Part shown: positions 11,266 through 22,700 of the stretch, one piece after another
Layout: every line of letters begins with the position of its first letter
Numbering within the stretch: the first letter of the stretch is position 1
Origin: Craterostigma plantagineum
Lineage: Eukaryota > Streptophyta > Magnoliopsida > Lamiales > Linderniaceae
DNA length: 64,000 bases
Reading direction: 5' to 3'
Assembly: GCA_027422505.1 (NCBI GenBank)
Contig: JAPQWV010001079.1
Span: 62,001-126,000, forward strand
Translations under genes and position numbers: made by a program
The notes under the pieces: model-generated
The model's database searches: none
What the model was told of the DNA's origin: nothing
Seen by the model: only the letters and a program-made list of their open reading frames with translations

Positions 11266-12269
11266 TTAAACTAACATGTGCAAACCTATGGATTTCTTCA
11301 GGTCCGAGAACCTTTCAGAATCCAATGCTTTTGTAAAAATGTCTGCTAACTGATTATTAGTGTCTATATGCTCGATGCGGACTAACTCCTTTTCTACCAT
11401 ATCTCTCAGAAAATGATGCCTAATATCTATATGCTTTGTACGAGAATGTTGAATGGGGTTCCTAGAGATGTTAATGGCACTAAGGTTATCACAATACATA
11501 AGTACAGATTCGCACTCTAACCCATAGTCACATAACATGCTATTCAACCATAATAATTGCGTGCAACAACTACCCGTCGCAACATATTCGGACTCAGCAG
11601 TAGATAAAGACACACAGTTTTGTTTCTTACTATACCATGCAACCAAGTTATTACCTAGAAAGAAACAGCCACCACTTGTACTCTTGCGGTCATCCTCGTC
11701 ACCCGCCCAGTCAGCATCACTATAGCCTACAAGACTCAAGTTAGTATCTTTGGAGAACCATAACCCTAGGCTACACGATCCACTCACATAACGTAGTATT
11801 CGCTTAACAGCATTCAAATGCGAAACCTTAGGTTCAGATTGATATCTAGCACAAACGCAAACACTGTACATGATATCAGGTCTACTCGCAGATAAGTACA
11901 ATAAACTGCCTATCATAGAACGGTACAATGTTGGGTCAACATTCTGCCCAACATCGTCTTTACTTACCTTTTGCGAGGAACCCATGGGCGTTTTCATTAC
12001 CTTTGCAGTGTCTAATCCAAACTTTTTGACTGTGTTCTTGGCATACTTCTCTTGGGACATAAAGATCACATCGCTGCTCTGCTTAATCTGCAATCCTAGA
12101 AAGTACGTTAATTCGCCTATCATGGACATCTCAAAGGTAGTGTTCATTGCCTGCACAAACTGATCTAGTAAAACTTGTGAGCTTGAACCAAAAACAATGT
12201 CATCAACATACACTTGAGCAATCAAAATATCAGATCCAACCCTCTTAACAAAAAGAGTGCGATCCGCCT

Positions 12270-12734
12270 TGTAACATCCCGTCCCATACCGGGTGTCACT
12301 GTAGCATCCGTCCCTACCGGGACCTGTGGGGTTGGGCCCACCACACTCCGACTGATAGTCTGGCCCCACTGTACCACCACTTAACCTTTCAGCGTGCTTC
12401 GTCCTCGCTCACACGCACCCTGGGCAAACTTCCCAGGGGTCACCCATCCTAAGATTGCTTCAAGTCAAGCACGCTTAACTTCGAAGTTCTTTCGGATGGA
12501 CTCCCGAAAAGGTAGGTCGACCTTGGTGATATGAGTAGTACTATCAATTCTTTTATACGATTCTTAGCCTGACACGCCCATACATTGTCAGTCTCAGGAT
12601 CCCCTCTCATTCGGGTGTCGGATCGGTTCATTCATGTACCCCTTCGCCTAGAAGCCTGCCAGGAGCCGCTCCTTGTCCGTGCACTCTCTGGCACCGGCGA
12701 TCACTCCCCGCCCTCATCGGCCCCGGGCGTCACA
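12270..12734 (-). mobile_element. Cassandra-type solo LTR (5S rRNA-derived TRIM) inside copia-1 RT
   Basis: The 465-bp insert reads TGTGACGCCCGGGG...GGGATGTTACA on the minus strand, with LTR-style TG/CA ends. It is flanked by the 5-bp direct repeat CGCCT (12265-12269 and 12735-12739, plus strand). Its middle resembles the central and 3' part of plant 5S rRNA. Known Cassandra TRIMs carry a 5S gene in each LTR; only one LTR copy is here and no internal domain or primer site, so a solo LTR is the simplest reading. A small direct repeat (GTCCCATACCGGG / GTCCCTACCGGG) lies at its plus-strand left end. Confidence 0.82.
12438..12489 (-). promoter_or_regulatory. 5S-like internal Pol III control region in the Cassandra LTR
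   Basis: On the minus strand the order is GAACTTCGAAGTTAAGCG, then CGTGCTTGA, then GGATGGGTGACC. These match the box A and box C regions of plant 5S genes in order, followed by CCTGGGAAGT as in the 5S 3' end. The spacer between the boxes differs from 5S. Whether it is transcribed cannot be judged from sequence. Confidence 0.75.
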
Positions 12735-15628
12735 CGCCTCACCTCGAGTGAAACCAAACTCAAGCAAAAATGTTGCTAACCTTGCATACCACGCTCGAGG
12801 CGCTTGCTTCAGCCCGTACAATGCTTTCTGCAGCTTAAAAACATGGTTAGGATAATGGGGATCTTCGAACCCTTTAGGCTGTTCGACATAGATTTCCTTA
12901 TCAATATACCCATTCAAGAAAGCACCCTTAACATCCATTTGGTGTAATGTAATGTTAAGCCAACATGCAATAGCTAACAAAAGTCTAATCGATTCTAACC
13001 TAGCAACGGGAGCAAACGTCTCATCAAAGTCTATACCTTCTACTTGCGTGTAACCCTGAGCTACTAAACGTGCCTTATTTCTAACAACCCTACCAAGTTC
13101 ATCAGATTTATTCTTGAATATCCACTTAGTGCCTATGACATTAATGTCTTTCGGCCGTGGCACTAAAGTCCAAACTTGGTTTTTCTCGAACTGCAAGAGT
13201 TCCTCTTGCATCGCGTTTATCCAACAATTATCCTTGAGAGCTTCAAGGACATTCTTGGGGTCTATCTCAGAAACAAAGCAATTAAAACGTACCTCAACGT
13301 ATAGCGAGTTCATACACGCATTTCTTACCATAGACTTGTAATCCTTTCGTGGTTTGTCTCTGGTCTTCCTTCCTTCATTCATGTCTCCAATTATTAGATC
13401 AGTGGGATGGTCTTTCTGAATCTTAGCTGGTGGATCACGTCGCACTTCGCTAGGACCTGCTTCTTCGTTCTGTTCTGGCTCAGATGTTGAGTCCAATGTT
13501 GGCTCAACATTGTCATCCGCAGGCTCCTCTGATTCGTTACTCGCTTGTATAACATCTGCAATATCAACTTGAGGAGGCATGTTGCTAAGATCAGTAGCAT
13601 CATCAAACACAACGTTAACTGATTCTTGAACAGTCTTTAAACGCAAATTATAGACTCGATAAGCACGACTGTTTGACGAATATCCTAGAAAAATGCATTT
13701 GTCACTCTTCGAATCAAACTTAGTCAAATATTCACGATCATTTAGCATGTAACAAAAGCATCCAAGGACATGAAAATATTTAACCGTAGGCTTTTTACCA
13801 TTCAACAGTTCATACGGGGTTTTCTTTGTACCATGCCTAAAAAATACACGATTCGAAATGTGACATGCAGTATGCAAAGCTTCTGCCCAAAAACGTTTAG
13901 ACACATTTTTAGAAAGTAACATAACCCGAGCCATTTCTTGTAATGTCCTATTCTTCCTTTCGGCAACCCCATTTTGTTGGGGCGTCTTAGGAGACGAATA
14001 CTCATGCACAATGCCTTTCTTATCACAGAATTCATCAAAAAATTGATTCTCAAACTCTCTACCATGGTCAGACCTAATACGGAAAACAGTAACACTAAAA
14101 TTGTTTCGAATCATAGCACAGAAATTTTTGAAAAAATCAACTGACTCTGATTTTTCCCTAAGAAAGAATGTCCATGCATATCTAGAAAAATCATCCACGA
14201 GCACATAAGCATACTTTCTACCCCCTATGCTATCAACTTCCATAGGACCCATCAAATCCATGTGAATCAACTGAAAACAGTGAGCAGTTTTAAAATGTTG
14301 GGCAGCTTGTTGGTCAACATTGTGACTAACATGTGTTTGCTTACCCTTCAAACACGACTCACAAACAATCTTACCAAACTCCTTTAGTTTCGGAATGCCT
14401 CTGATTGCATCATGTTTGATAAGTTGTTCCAACGTTCTGTAGTTCACGTGGCCCAATTTGTAATGCCAAAGAACAACATCATCCTCGGCCTTCGAAAGCT
14501 GGCACACGTCTTTCACACCAGTTTTGTCACCAACCAGGTAACAATTGTCGCTAGATCTCTTACCTTCCATCACTAGAACAGAATTTCGGTTAAACACTTC
14601 ACAACACTCCTTATTAAACCTTACCTCAAGGTCATCGTCGCACAGCTGGCTAATGCTAATCAGATTCACAACAAGCCCGTCTACATGGAGTACGTTGCTA
14701 AGCTTGGGAAAGTCGGGCACATTAAGTCTGCCTCTGCCGAGAATTCGACCTTTGGAACCACCTCCGAAAGTCACAGATCCACTCCTTAAAGGCGTGTAGT
14801 CACTGAGATACTCTTTGGTACCCGTCATATGTCGGGAACACCCGCTATCGAAGTACCATGAACCTGTAACGTTAGCTCGCAAAGAGGTGTACACAACAAG
14901 ACTTTTATCCCCTGATTTCCTAATCCAAGCTTTCTTAGAAGATTTAACCACATTCTGTTTACTAGAATTCGAAGAAGCGCCAGCTGATTTTTCTCCAGAC
15001 GCATCCTTCAACACTGATTTCTCAATGTTGACCGATATGTTGGGTAACATCTCAGCTGACATCGATTTCTTAGCAGAAATCTCTCTCTTCAATTTCCAGC
15101 AGTATGATTTTAAATGACCTGATTTCTTACAGTGTTCACACACAAAAGATTTATCATGAGTTTTTGGGGTCACATGCTCGGGACTATCCTTAGGATTCGT
15201 AACTTCGTCATTTACGGATTGAGCTTTAACAAACACAATCTTAGGCTTCTCATGGGTCAAGAGTTTTGTACTATCATGAGCAGATTGACGGTTATAACCT
15301 AGACCTTGTTTATCATAAATACCAATAGTTAGTACCTCTTCATGGCTAGTTTTGCTCCTGTTCCACTTAGCAAAAGTTTTGTCGGCCTCATTAAGTCGCT
15401 TTTGAAGTGAGTCGATCTCCCTGTCCTTTCGCGTCAAAGCAGCTTCCAACTTGTTCATGCCATCCAGTAGACCTTCAATTACCTTCTCGTTTTTCTCATT
15501 TTCCTCGGCCAACAGTTTCACCGCGGCACGGAGTTGAATGTTATTCGCCTTTTCTAACTCGTATTGCGTGGTCAACAGCTTAAAGGCTTCTTCACCACTC
15601 TCAGTTTCAGGTTCTGTATCATCATAAC

Positions 15629-16846
15629 TCAAAAGACCATCAAGACAGTTTGAATCATCATAATAAAAATGATATGTTTTACAGATGTTGAGTCAGATGT
15701 TGGCTCAACATCAATTACCGCAGTAAGGCCGATTTGATTATCTTCATCTTCTTCGTCGTCAGAAAATGACTGGATGATCACGGATGATTGCTTAGGCTCT
15801 TCCTCTTCGTCTTCATCTTCCTCGTCTGACAGATCGGTCCACATGACCTTACCACCACGCTTGCGAATGGTGTTGGCACATTCGTTGGCGAAATGGCCCC
15901 AACCTTGGCATTCAAAACACCGAACTGCCTCATAGTTGGTGTTCTTCTTTGGCTTTCCATCTAGCCTCCCAAAAGGTTTCCGTTTAGGGAACGGAGGGGC
16001 TGAAGATGATTCTGCCTTGGCATTCTGGCTTTTTCTGAATGTTGGACCAACATTTTGCACAACATTCTTCTTCTTGAAGTACTTCGCGAATTTCTTTACA
16101 ACCATGGCCATGTCTTCTGCGTTTCTTGGGTCGACCTCGATCAGTTCATCGGATGGCTGGGTGACTAGTGCGAGACTCTTACCACGTGCGGCCCTCTTTT
16201 GGACTTCGAGATTGGTTTCATAATTTTTCAAGATGTTCATCAAGACGTTGAAGTCCATGGTGGCTAGGTTGTGCGACTCCTCGATCGCTGATACCTTCAT
16301 ATTGAATTTTTCAGTTAGTGTACGAATAGCTTTAGAATTTAATACCTTGTTTGACAAAGGATCTCCTAGGCTGGCACACTCGCTGGAGATGGTCAAGAGC
16401 TTCCCAAAATACGTCGTAATATCCTCGTCTTCCTTCATTCTGATGTTCTCGAATTGACTTAGGAGGAGGCGTAGTTTGGTCTCTCGCACAGTTGTGTCAC
16501 CTTCACAGTACCTCTCGAGCAGATCCCATGCATTTTTGGCCGTTGTACAGTTCTGGATGATCTTGAACATAAAGATATCCACCGTCGAGAAAATTGCATT
16601 GAGTGCCTTGTCATTGAATTCTGCTAGGCTTCGCTCGGCTCCCGACCATTGTTCGACAGGTTTGTCGAAGACCTCGCCATCTGCATCAGGTTCTGTCCTA
16701 GGTGGGGTATACCCATGGAGTACTGCTTCCCAAGCTCGCACGTCAATTGACTTGATGCATTGACGAACACGGACCTTCCAATACGCGTAGTTGGTGCCAT
16801 CAAGAACAGGGACTTTGCCAATATTATTAGAACTGGTAATATCCAT
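15629..16846 (-). CDS. gag: copia-1 gag
   Basis: The nucleocapsid/capsid polyprotein of the element. The ATG at 16846 is taken because it lies just after the primer site and opens MDITSSNNIGKVPVLDGTN, the usual copia gag start; the frame itself extends into the LTR. The capsid-like region (UBN2-type) has LDGTNYAYWKVRV, AWDLLERYCEGD and LLLSQFENIRMKEDEDI. A CCHC zinc knuckle CFECQGWGHFANEC is at about residue 300, followed by a very acidic stretch (DEEDEDEEEEP). The frame stops at 15629, near one of the ATGTTG word arrays, whereas the continuation to the coiled coil lies in another frame. The protein is thus shorter than expected at its C-terminus. Confidence 0.9.
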   Translation of the reverse strand: MDITSSNNIGKVPVLDGTNYAYWKVRVRQCIKSIDVRAWEAVLHGYTPPRTEPDADGEVFDKPVEQWSGAERSLAEFNDKALNAIFSTVDIFMFKIIQNCTTAKNAWDLLERYCEGDTTVRETKLRLLLSQFENIRMKEDEDITTYFGKLLTISSECASLGDPLSNKVLNSKAIRTLTEKFNMKVSAIEESHNLATMDFNVLMNILKNYETNLEVQKRAARGKSLALVTQPSDELIEVDPRNAEDMAMVVKKFAKYFKKKNVVQNVGPTFRKSQNAKAESSSAPPFPKRKPFGRLDGKPKKNTNYEAVRCFECQGWGHFANECANTIRKRGGKVMWTDLSDEEDEDEEEEPKQSSVIIQSFSDDEEDEDNQIGLTAVIDVEPTSDSTSVKHIIFIMMIQTVLMVF

Positions 16847-16883
16847 TGTAGAGGATGTTAAGCGCTTAGTGACGTCAAGCGTT

Positions 16884-16894
16884 GGCTGATACCA
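16884..16894 (-). other. copia-1 primer binding site
   Basis: TGGTATCAGCC on the minus strand, three bases after the 5' LTR end, matches the initiator-Met tRNA 3' complement TGGTATCAGAGC for its first nine bases. Confidence 0.75.
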
Positions 16895-16897
16895 CTT

Positions 16898-17689
16898 TGA
16901 AGGTGGTCCCGTACACAATGGATATAAAATGCTAAGTTATATTCGGATGTTGGACTCGATGTTAGGCTAACACTCGTTCTTACTCTTTTGTACACACAGC
17001 GGAAAACGAAACGAACACAAATGAAGTTTTTGTGCAGCAAGTCAAATAACTTGCTGCGTGCCTCTCGGCGTAAAAATCCACTAGAAATATGGATTACAAA
17101 AACTATCGACAAAGATAGTCCAAACTAATCTAGCAACAGGAACGAATCAGAAAAGACTCTAAACCTACAAGATCTCACGACCTTTGAAAAGCTAGACTTG
17201 GAAAAGAAAACTCTTTCAAGAAAATAACTCTCGCTCAGAATGCTCTCACTTTACCTCGGTGTTCGTCGTACTTCAAAACGGTTAAGTCTTCGACTTAAAT
17301 ACTCCTTCGATTTGTCCAAGACTTCGCCACTCGTCTTAGCATCTTCCCACAACGTCCACTAACGTCCACTAAGTGTATTTGGACAGTTAGTGACCGTTGT
17401 AGATCGACTTGGTCAGCTCGGATTGCTCAGTCTTCACTTGTTCTCCAAGCTTCCTATTTTTAGTATGCTCCACTCCTATTTTCGCTCTAGCTTGTCCACA
17501 CTCTTTCTACACGGTTTGATCCGTTCTAGCTCTTATCCATAACCTGCACAATACTAGAAAAATGCCACGTCATAATTAAAATAGGTTTTGGGCATGAAAG
17601 ATAAAACTGAGAAAGGGAACATTCTCGGCCAACAGATGTTGACTAGAATGTTACCCAACATTGTTTCAGTTGAACGCTCAACATCAACA
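16898..17689 (-). repeat. copia-1 5' LTR
   Basis: 792 bp with TG/CA borders, the near-identical partner of 6812-7601. It carries its own copy of the ATGTTG word array at 17629-17664. The element's promoter should lie here; TATTTAAG (minus strand, near 17300) is a candidate TATA box. Confidence 0.92.
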
Positions 17690-18259
17690 CACCATGTTAC
17701 ACAGCTCCTTCTTCCACGGAATCTCAGAAGGCGTTGGGTAGTGGGAAGCGTACTATGCGAAAGTTATCGTCGATCGCCAACGGAGTTGAGCTTGAGATCA
17801 TGGGAATGCGATGTGAGTAGTTTAAACCCTTCTATTAGCAGATCGTGGGTTAGTTTTTTTTTTTAATTAATTTGCATAATTAAAAAAATGAAGGTTGAGA
17901 GGACAGGTGGCAGCACTCCAGAAGACCTATATTTCTATTCTAATATAAGATCTGATGACCATTACGTTGAACTGTGTAAACACAATTACAAATATTTTAC
18001 GAAGGTTGATTCGATTCATGGGGATATAAGTCAGGGTTTCGTTTCTTCAAGTCGGTCCAACTCCAATTTGATTACAGGTATTTCTACCGTTCTCTAATGA
18101 GCAATTATGGTTCTTCGATTGATAATTAAATTTCGAATAAACTTGACTTACACTTGCTGATATCATCTTCTTTAGGTATGGGCATCTCAGGTCATAGCAA
18201 ATACTGCTATGAAACATTCAAGATCAAGAGAGAGAATACCACTAGCTATGAGACATTCT
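17690..18259 (+). other. Right flank of copia-1, possible exon of an unrecognised gene
   Basis: Immediately after the LTR an open stretch at about 17696-17810 codes a segment with KALGSGKRTMRKLSSIANG and ends at a good donor (GAT|GTGAGT). Nothing recognisable follows. It might be the continuation of the gene hinted at by 5550-6198, since copia-1 sits between them, but no joined frame could be shown. Confidence 0.25.
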
Positions 18260-18633
18260 ATTAATGAGGGTTTAAAAAAGACGGTAACAGTTAATTAAAA
18301 TGAAGGTCATTGACAAAAAAAACATCAACGAGGCTATTTTTGAATCAAGGGCTATTTTTTAGATAAAGGATGATAATCCGTATCAACAAAAATGACCCTC
18401 AACTGCCATGGAAATGACCCTCATTTTAGATAAAGGATGATAATCCGTATCAACAAAAATGAAAAGAAAAAAAAGGAAGTATTAACTGCCATGGAAATGA
18501 CCCACGGAAAAAACAGGGTCTTTTAAAAAATAGCCCTTGACTCAGTCAATGTTAAAAAAATAGCCTCGTTGACGTTTTTTTTGTCAATGGCCTTTTTAAT
18601 TAACCATTAACCATATTCTTTAAACCCTCGTTA
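18260..18633. repeat. Foldback (inverted-repeat) element, MITE-like
   Basis: Left arm 18260-18341 and right arm 18556-18633 are inverted copies (GAGGGTTTAAA, GTTAATTAAAA, CATTGACAAAAAAAAC, TCAACGAGGCTATTTTT). The roughly 210-bp centre holds two direct repeats: one around GATAAAGGATGATAATCCG at 18361 and 18428, and AACTGCCATGGAAATGACCC at 18400 and 18484. The inner word with TTGACTNAGTCAA and GTTAAAAAAATAGCC also occurs in the terminal repeats of the small element at 50.4 kb. It may be an independent MITE or the left terminus of the MULE that follows. Confidence 0.75.
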
Positions 18634-18989
18634 ATTAATTAAAAATAAAAGAAAATGAAAAATAAATATGCATACACAGTCTGTATCGATATAAAAGAAC
18701 GAAACCCCATTTAAACGCAGAACAGCACGTAATAATTACTATAACCACCCAGATCGATCCATCCTTTTTCCTTCATCGTTTCTAAAGAAAAAACAGCCTC
18801 ATTTTCGTCATTAAGTCAAGCTCGAAGTCTGCGAAACAAGTCTGGAAGAAGATACCCAGCTCTAACTCTTTAAAGTAAGTTTTTTCGTTTCGAATTACGA
18901 ATTTAACCCTCGAAATTACGTGATTGTGTCAAAGAGATGATGTTTGGCCACGAGAGTTTCGAATTTTCAGTCGGAAAGATGAAACTCAT

Positions 18990-19565
18990 GGTCATGCTTC
19001 ATGGAACCCGCACATATATCCACAAGGGCCCCATGCATTAGATCTAGGGCCCTGCGCATAACTTCAGGGGCCCCGCGCATCTTTACACGGTCCCCGCAAG
19101 CTGGTGCAGGGGCCGCGCGCACTGGAGTACGGGTCCGCACGTGCTAGATCACGGGGCCCGGGCATCAGCTCAGGGTCCCCGCACGCTGGTGCCGCGCATT
19201 AGTGCAGGGGCCGCGCGCACTGGAGCACGGGTCCGCGCGCGCTAGAGCATGGGGCCCGAGCATCAGTTCATGGTCCCCGCACGCTCGTGCCGGGGTGCCG
19301 CACATTAGTGCAGGGGCGCGCGTACTGAGCACGGATCCGCGCGTGCTAGAGCACGGGACTCGGGCATCAGTTCAAGGGCCCCAGGCGCTGGTGCTGGGGT
19401 CCCGTGCATCAGTGCATGGGCCGCGCACTAGGGCATGGGTCCCGTGCACTAGGTCATGGGTTCCCGCGCCCTAGGCTTGCTCCCGCACACATGAGAGCTA
19501 TATGTGTGGGTCCCGAGCATCAGTGCATGCGTCCCCAGCTGCATTGCAGGGGTCCCACGCTATAT
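18990..19565. repeat. GC-rich array of about 100-bp units
   Basis: Units starting GGGCATCAG recur at about 19160, 19259 and 19362, with looser copies before and after. The words GTCCCCGCACGCTGGTG, GTGCAGGGGCCGCGCG and CTAGAGCATGGGG recur. The array is far richer in GC than its surroundings. It lies upstream of the MULE transposase, between a possible 5'-UTR donor near 18872 (AAA|GTAAGT) and the acceptor at 23270, so it may be intronic. Open frames across it are repeat artefacts. Confidence 0.7.
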
Positions 19566-19729
19566 GTTAGGGTTATCGATAGCTGTTAGGATTTTCGAAA
19601 GCTGTTAGGGTTTTGCGAGCTGTTAGGGTTTTAATTATGTCTCGAAATCATGTTAGCAAACACACAGCATCCGAAATAATATTTTCGAAAACTAGGGTTT
19701 TCGCAAACTAGGGTTTCACAAGCTGTATT

Positions 19730-22700
19730 TGTCACACCTCACTTTTCCTATAACTAGTTTGGCGGATTTTTCGCAACGTAAGCTGCGGAAGACCCAAACT
19801 ACAAAAATCATTTTATTAATAATTCAATATTACACAAACACACGCATTTATTTCGTACACGTGTTATCTTACAACGACTTAAATCTCACACATTAAAATA
19901 TTTTAATACTTCTTCAGACCTCTCCACAAGTCGTCATCCATGTACAGCCTCGCCCTCAAAAGACTGTGGAGTACCGCCGTCAGCCTGCCTTAGTCGTGAC
20001 GTTTCTCAACGTCAGACTCAAACGTACCTACAACACATAAAATATGGGATGAGCTATAAAGCTCAGTAAGTGGAAATATGCATGACATGCACGTGTCAAA
20101 CTAGCAAAGGCATCCGCGCCAATGCTTTCTAATAATCGTTCTCTCATCTCATTCTTATCTCTTTCTATTTCTCTTAGGGCCCTTAGCTACTTACTACGCA
20201 CACCATCATATCATGAGCTCAAATCCTATACGGATAAAATACGATAGTGGCCCACTCTGATTAAGATAAAAGTAGAATTTATTTCTAGTTTTACCATTTA
20301 CCAGGTCGCCCCTCTATCACGATCGTTATTCCTGACGATGGTTAATACCGTGTGCCTTCCCAGCATCTAAATAATTTAGATACATACAATCGTTTTTACT
20401 GGCATGCTGGTTAATACAATGTGCCTTCCCAGCACCTAAATAATTTAGGGACATACATTCGATGGTTTATATCCCGTCATGGTGCCTTTGTAGAAGTAGC
20501 TATGACTCATTCGTGAGTCTTCATCTAATACCAGTACTGACCACATACTTCGTTGTTAAGCGAGTAATACAATGCACGCTCCTCTCTCCAAATACCCAAC
20601 ATAATTCGTGCGTGCACATGCAATATGCTTCATGTATAATGCAACAAATACCTACCATGCCATCGTATTAAACAAATAATTCAATTCACATAATCTCATC
20701 GAAGCACATAATTCGTAAAATACGCACATAAATCACAATTTATGTGCTGTAGGTGAAATTCCCACTTACCTGTCGTCCGATATTTATTTGCCTAACCGTC
20801 TCGTGAACCTCCTATATTATCGGACCTTAATTACGAAAAGACCAGACAATCAGTGTACTAGTTAAATTAGATAACTATTAAAAATATGCAAACTACCTAA
20901 ATGCTGAAAGACATGTAAAAGTATCATATGAAAAATATGAAAGTTTTGAAACTCTTCGAAAATATATAATATTCGAAATTTGCTTAAGTATCGAATTACC
21001 TATCATATTTAACTAAGTTTCGAAACGGGACTTACTTCAAAATCGTCTTTCGAAAATTATATAATTGCGAAATTCAGTTAGTTTCGAAAATAATTTTCGA
21101 AACATATTTCGAAACAATCTTCGAGTGGCCAGTTCAAAAATTCTTTCGAAAACTCTTTCGAAAATCACTTGGTTTCAAATACATCTCAAGCTTGCGAAAC
21201 TTGCGAAAAACTTTTCTATCTTACGAAACCTTATTTCGAGAACCAACCTTTCGAAAATCATAACTTTAACATTTCGAAAATCATCCTAAACCCAAAAACG
21301 ATCCGAGAATTTATCCTATAATATTTCGAAAATCTTTTCAAAAACAGTAAGGCATCCGAAAATATTCAAACCCTAATCAACTCCAAACATTTCAAAATTC
21401 TATACCTACGTGGACATAATTTAAAATCGATCATGTAAGTCACCTAAACTCATATCACCGTAATCTTCTTCAAAAATCATCCGTAAAGTATAAGATCTTT
21501 CGAAAATCCTCAAAACCCTAAAGAACAACAAATATCACCCAAAACTCATTAAACTCTTAAGGCTTCATATCAACTCAAAATCGTAACTAGAACCTTTCAA
21601 AAATCTCTTTAAACTTAACATGGTAAAACCTCCGAAATTTCAAAACCTTCAAGAACACCATAAATTCGAAAATCACCAATCTCCCTATTAATCTACAAGC
21701 ACGATAAATATGGACAACTCGAAAATTCCAAGTTTTCTAATCACTGTAACATTTCAAAAATATCCTTAAACTCCAAAATATTAGAACATACGGACACCAA
21801 CTCTCAAGAACCATAATATTCAAAAATCACACAGATAAATCTATAAGCACACACGACATGTATTAAAACTCCATAATCTAAACTCTTAGCTATATCTGAC
21901 CCGTTCACCCAACACACGATCATATGTAAGGTGTTCGAAACCTAAACTCCTACTAGATCTAAAAGATTTACATATTATAGTTAAGGTTGTTACCTCCCTC
22001 CCTTTGGAGTTCTGATTTTCGAATTGTTAGGAACCCTAAGCTCGCTAATATTCTCCTTCTTCACCTGCTTTAGCTTTTGGCCGTTGCTCCTTAAAATGAT
22101 TGTTTCTTCACTAACTATTTTCGATATACAGGGTCTTAAGGCTTGGGAAAACAACAAAGATAGGACAAGATTAGGAACTTTATGTGTGAAGTGGGAGTGG
22201 TTTACGCGTCTACTCCAAGGTAAGAAAATATTTCGTCCCTTATGTGCATTATTACCTTATGAAAAACGTCTTACTAGTCACTCTCAATTTTCAAGTGGAT
22301 GATTTGTTTCCTTGCTTTTGTCCATGTGTATTTTTTCATAATAATTTTGGGATATACATCATAGTATTGAAAAATGAGGGAAATGACAAACTAAGTAACT
22401 GTCTTCCTTATGCTAAGTCTATTCCTTTATTGAATATTATTTTATTCTTTAGTTTTGAGTCACTTTCCATATTGACTTTACTTTTCCAAATTCTTCCTAC
22501 TTGAATTTCGAGAGCACTCCTAATCAAAATGAACAGTTCGAACTTCAATGCTTAACGTATTATAATTTCCACTTGATAGTAACGTTTACCTAATATCACC
22601 CTTAAGTCATTTGTTTGCCATTCCTAAAGTCAACTAAGTATCATTAAGAATTTTCGTAAGTCATCACTTTAGGTTTCGACTTTCTCTTTAGATAATTTTA

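Larger units (their letters stand above)
11266..15632 (-). pseudogene. pol: copia-1 pol: protease, integrase, RT, RNase H, split by a Cassandra LTR
   Basis: First part 15632-12740: a coiled coil, a CCHC-like knuckle (CEHCKKSGHLKSYC), protease WYFDSGCSRHMTG, the pre-integrase HYKLGHVNYRTL and CESCLKGK, integrase core (LIHMDLMGP; DDFSRYAW; PQQNGVAERKNRTL) and the RT start ([35 protein letters not shown]). Second part 12264-11266: RT catalytic YVDDIVFG, then RNase H (GYSDADWAGDEDDRKSTSG, STAESEYVA, DNLSAINISRNP, ADIFTKALD). The parts are separated by a 465-bp insertion; insert plus one target copy is 470 bp, exactly the frame offset between the parts. Pol is in another frame than gag (change near 15660), so a single polyprotein is not read. 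Confidence 0.93.
6812..17689 (-). mobile_element. copia-1: Ty1/copia LTR retrotransposon, Sirevirus-like
   Basis: Two LTRs of about 790 bp flank, in minus-strand order, a Met-tRNA primer site, gag, pol in copia order (protease, integrase, RT, RNase H), a long extra ORF and a polypurine tract. The extra ORF between pol and the 3' LTR points to the Sirevirus (SIRE1/Maximus) group. The two LTRs differ at only about eight to ten places by eye, so the insertion is recent. The gag/pol frame change and a nested Cassandra-type LTR in RT would stop it acting alone. No 5-bp target duplication was found (TCGGA on the left, CACCA on the right). Confidence 0.92.

Noticed and set aside
12428..12500. A functional 5S rRNA gene
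   Set aside because: The 5' third of 5S is not recognisable and the spacer between box A and box C has changed. TG/CA ends and a 5-bp duplication identify a Cassandra-type LTR.
6808..17694. Target-site duplication of copia-1
   Set aside because: The five bases outside the two LTRs differ, and the left border contains a small duplication, so no duplication can be claimed.
19202..19589. Ala/Arg/His-rich frames in the 19-kb GC-rich array
   Set aside because: Repeat artefact. The roughly 100-bp unit is not a multiple of three across copies, and no domain is visible.
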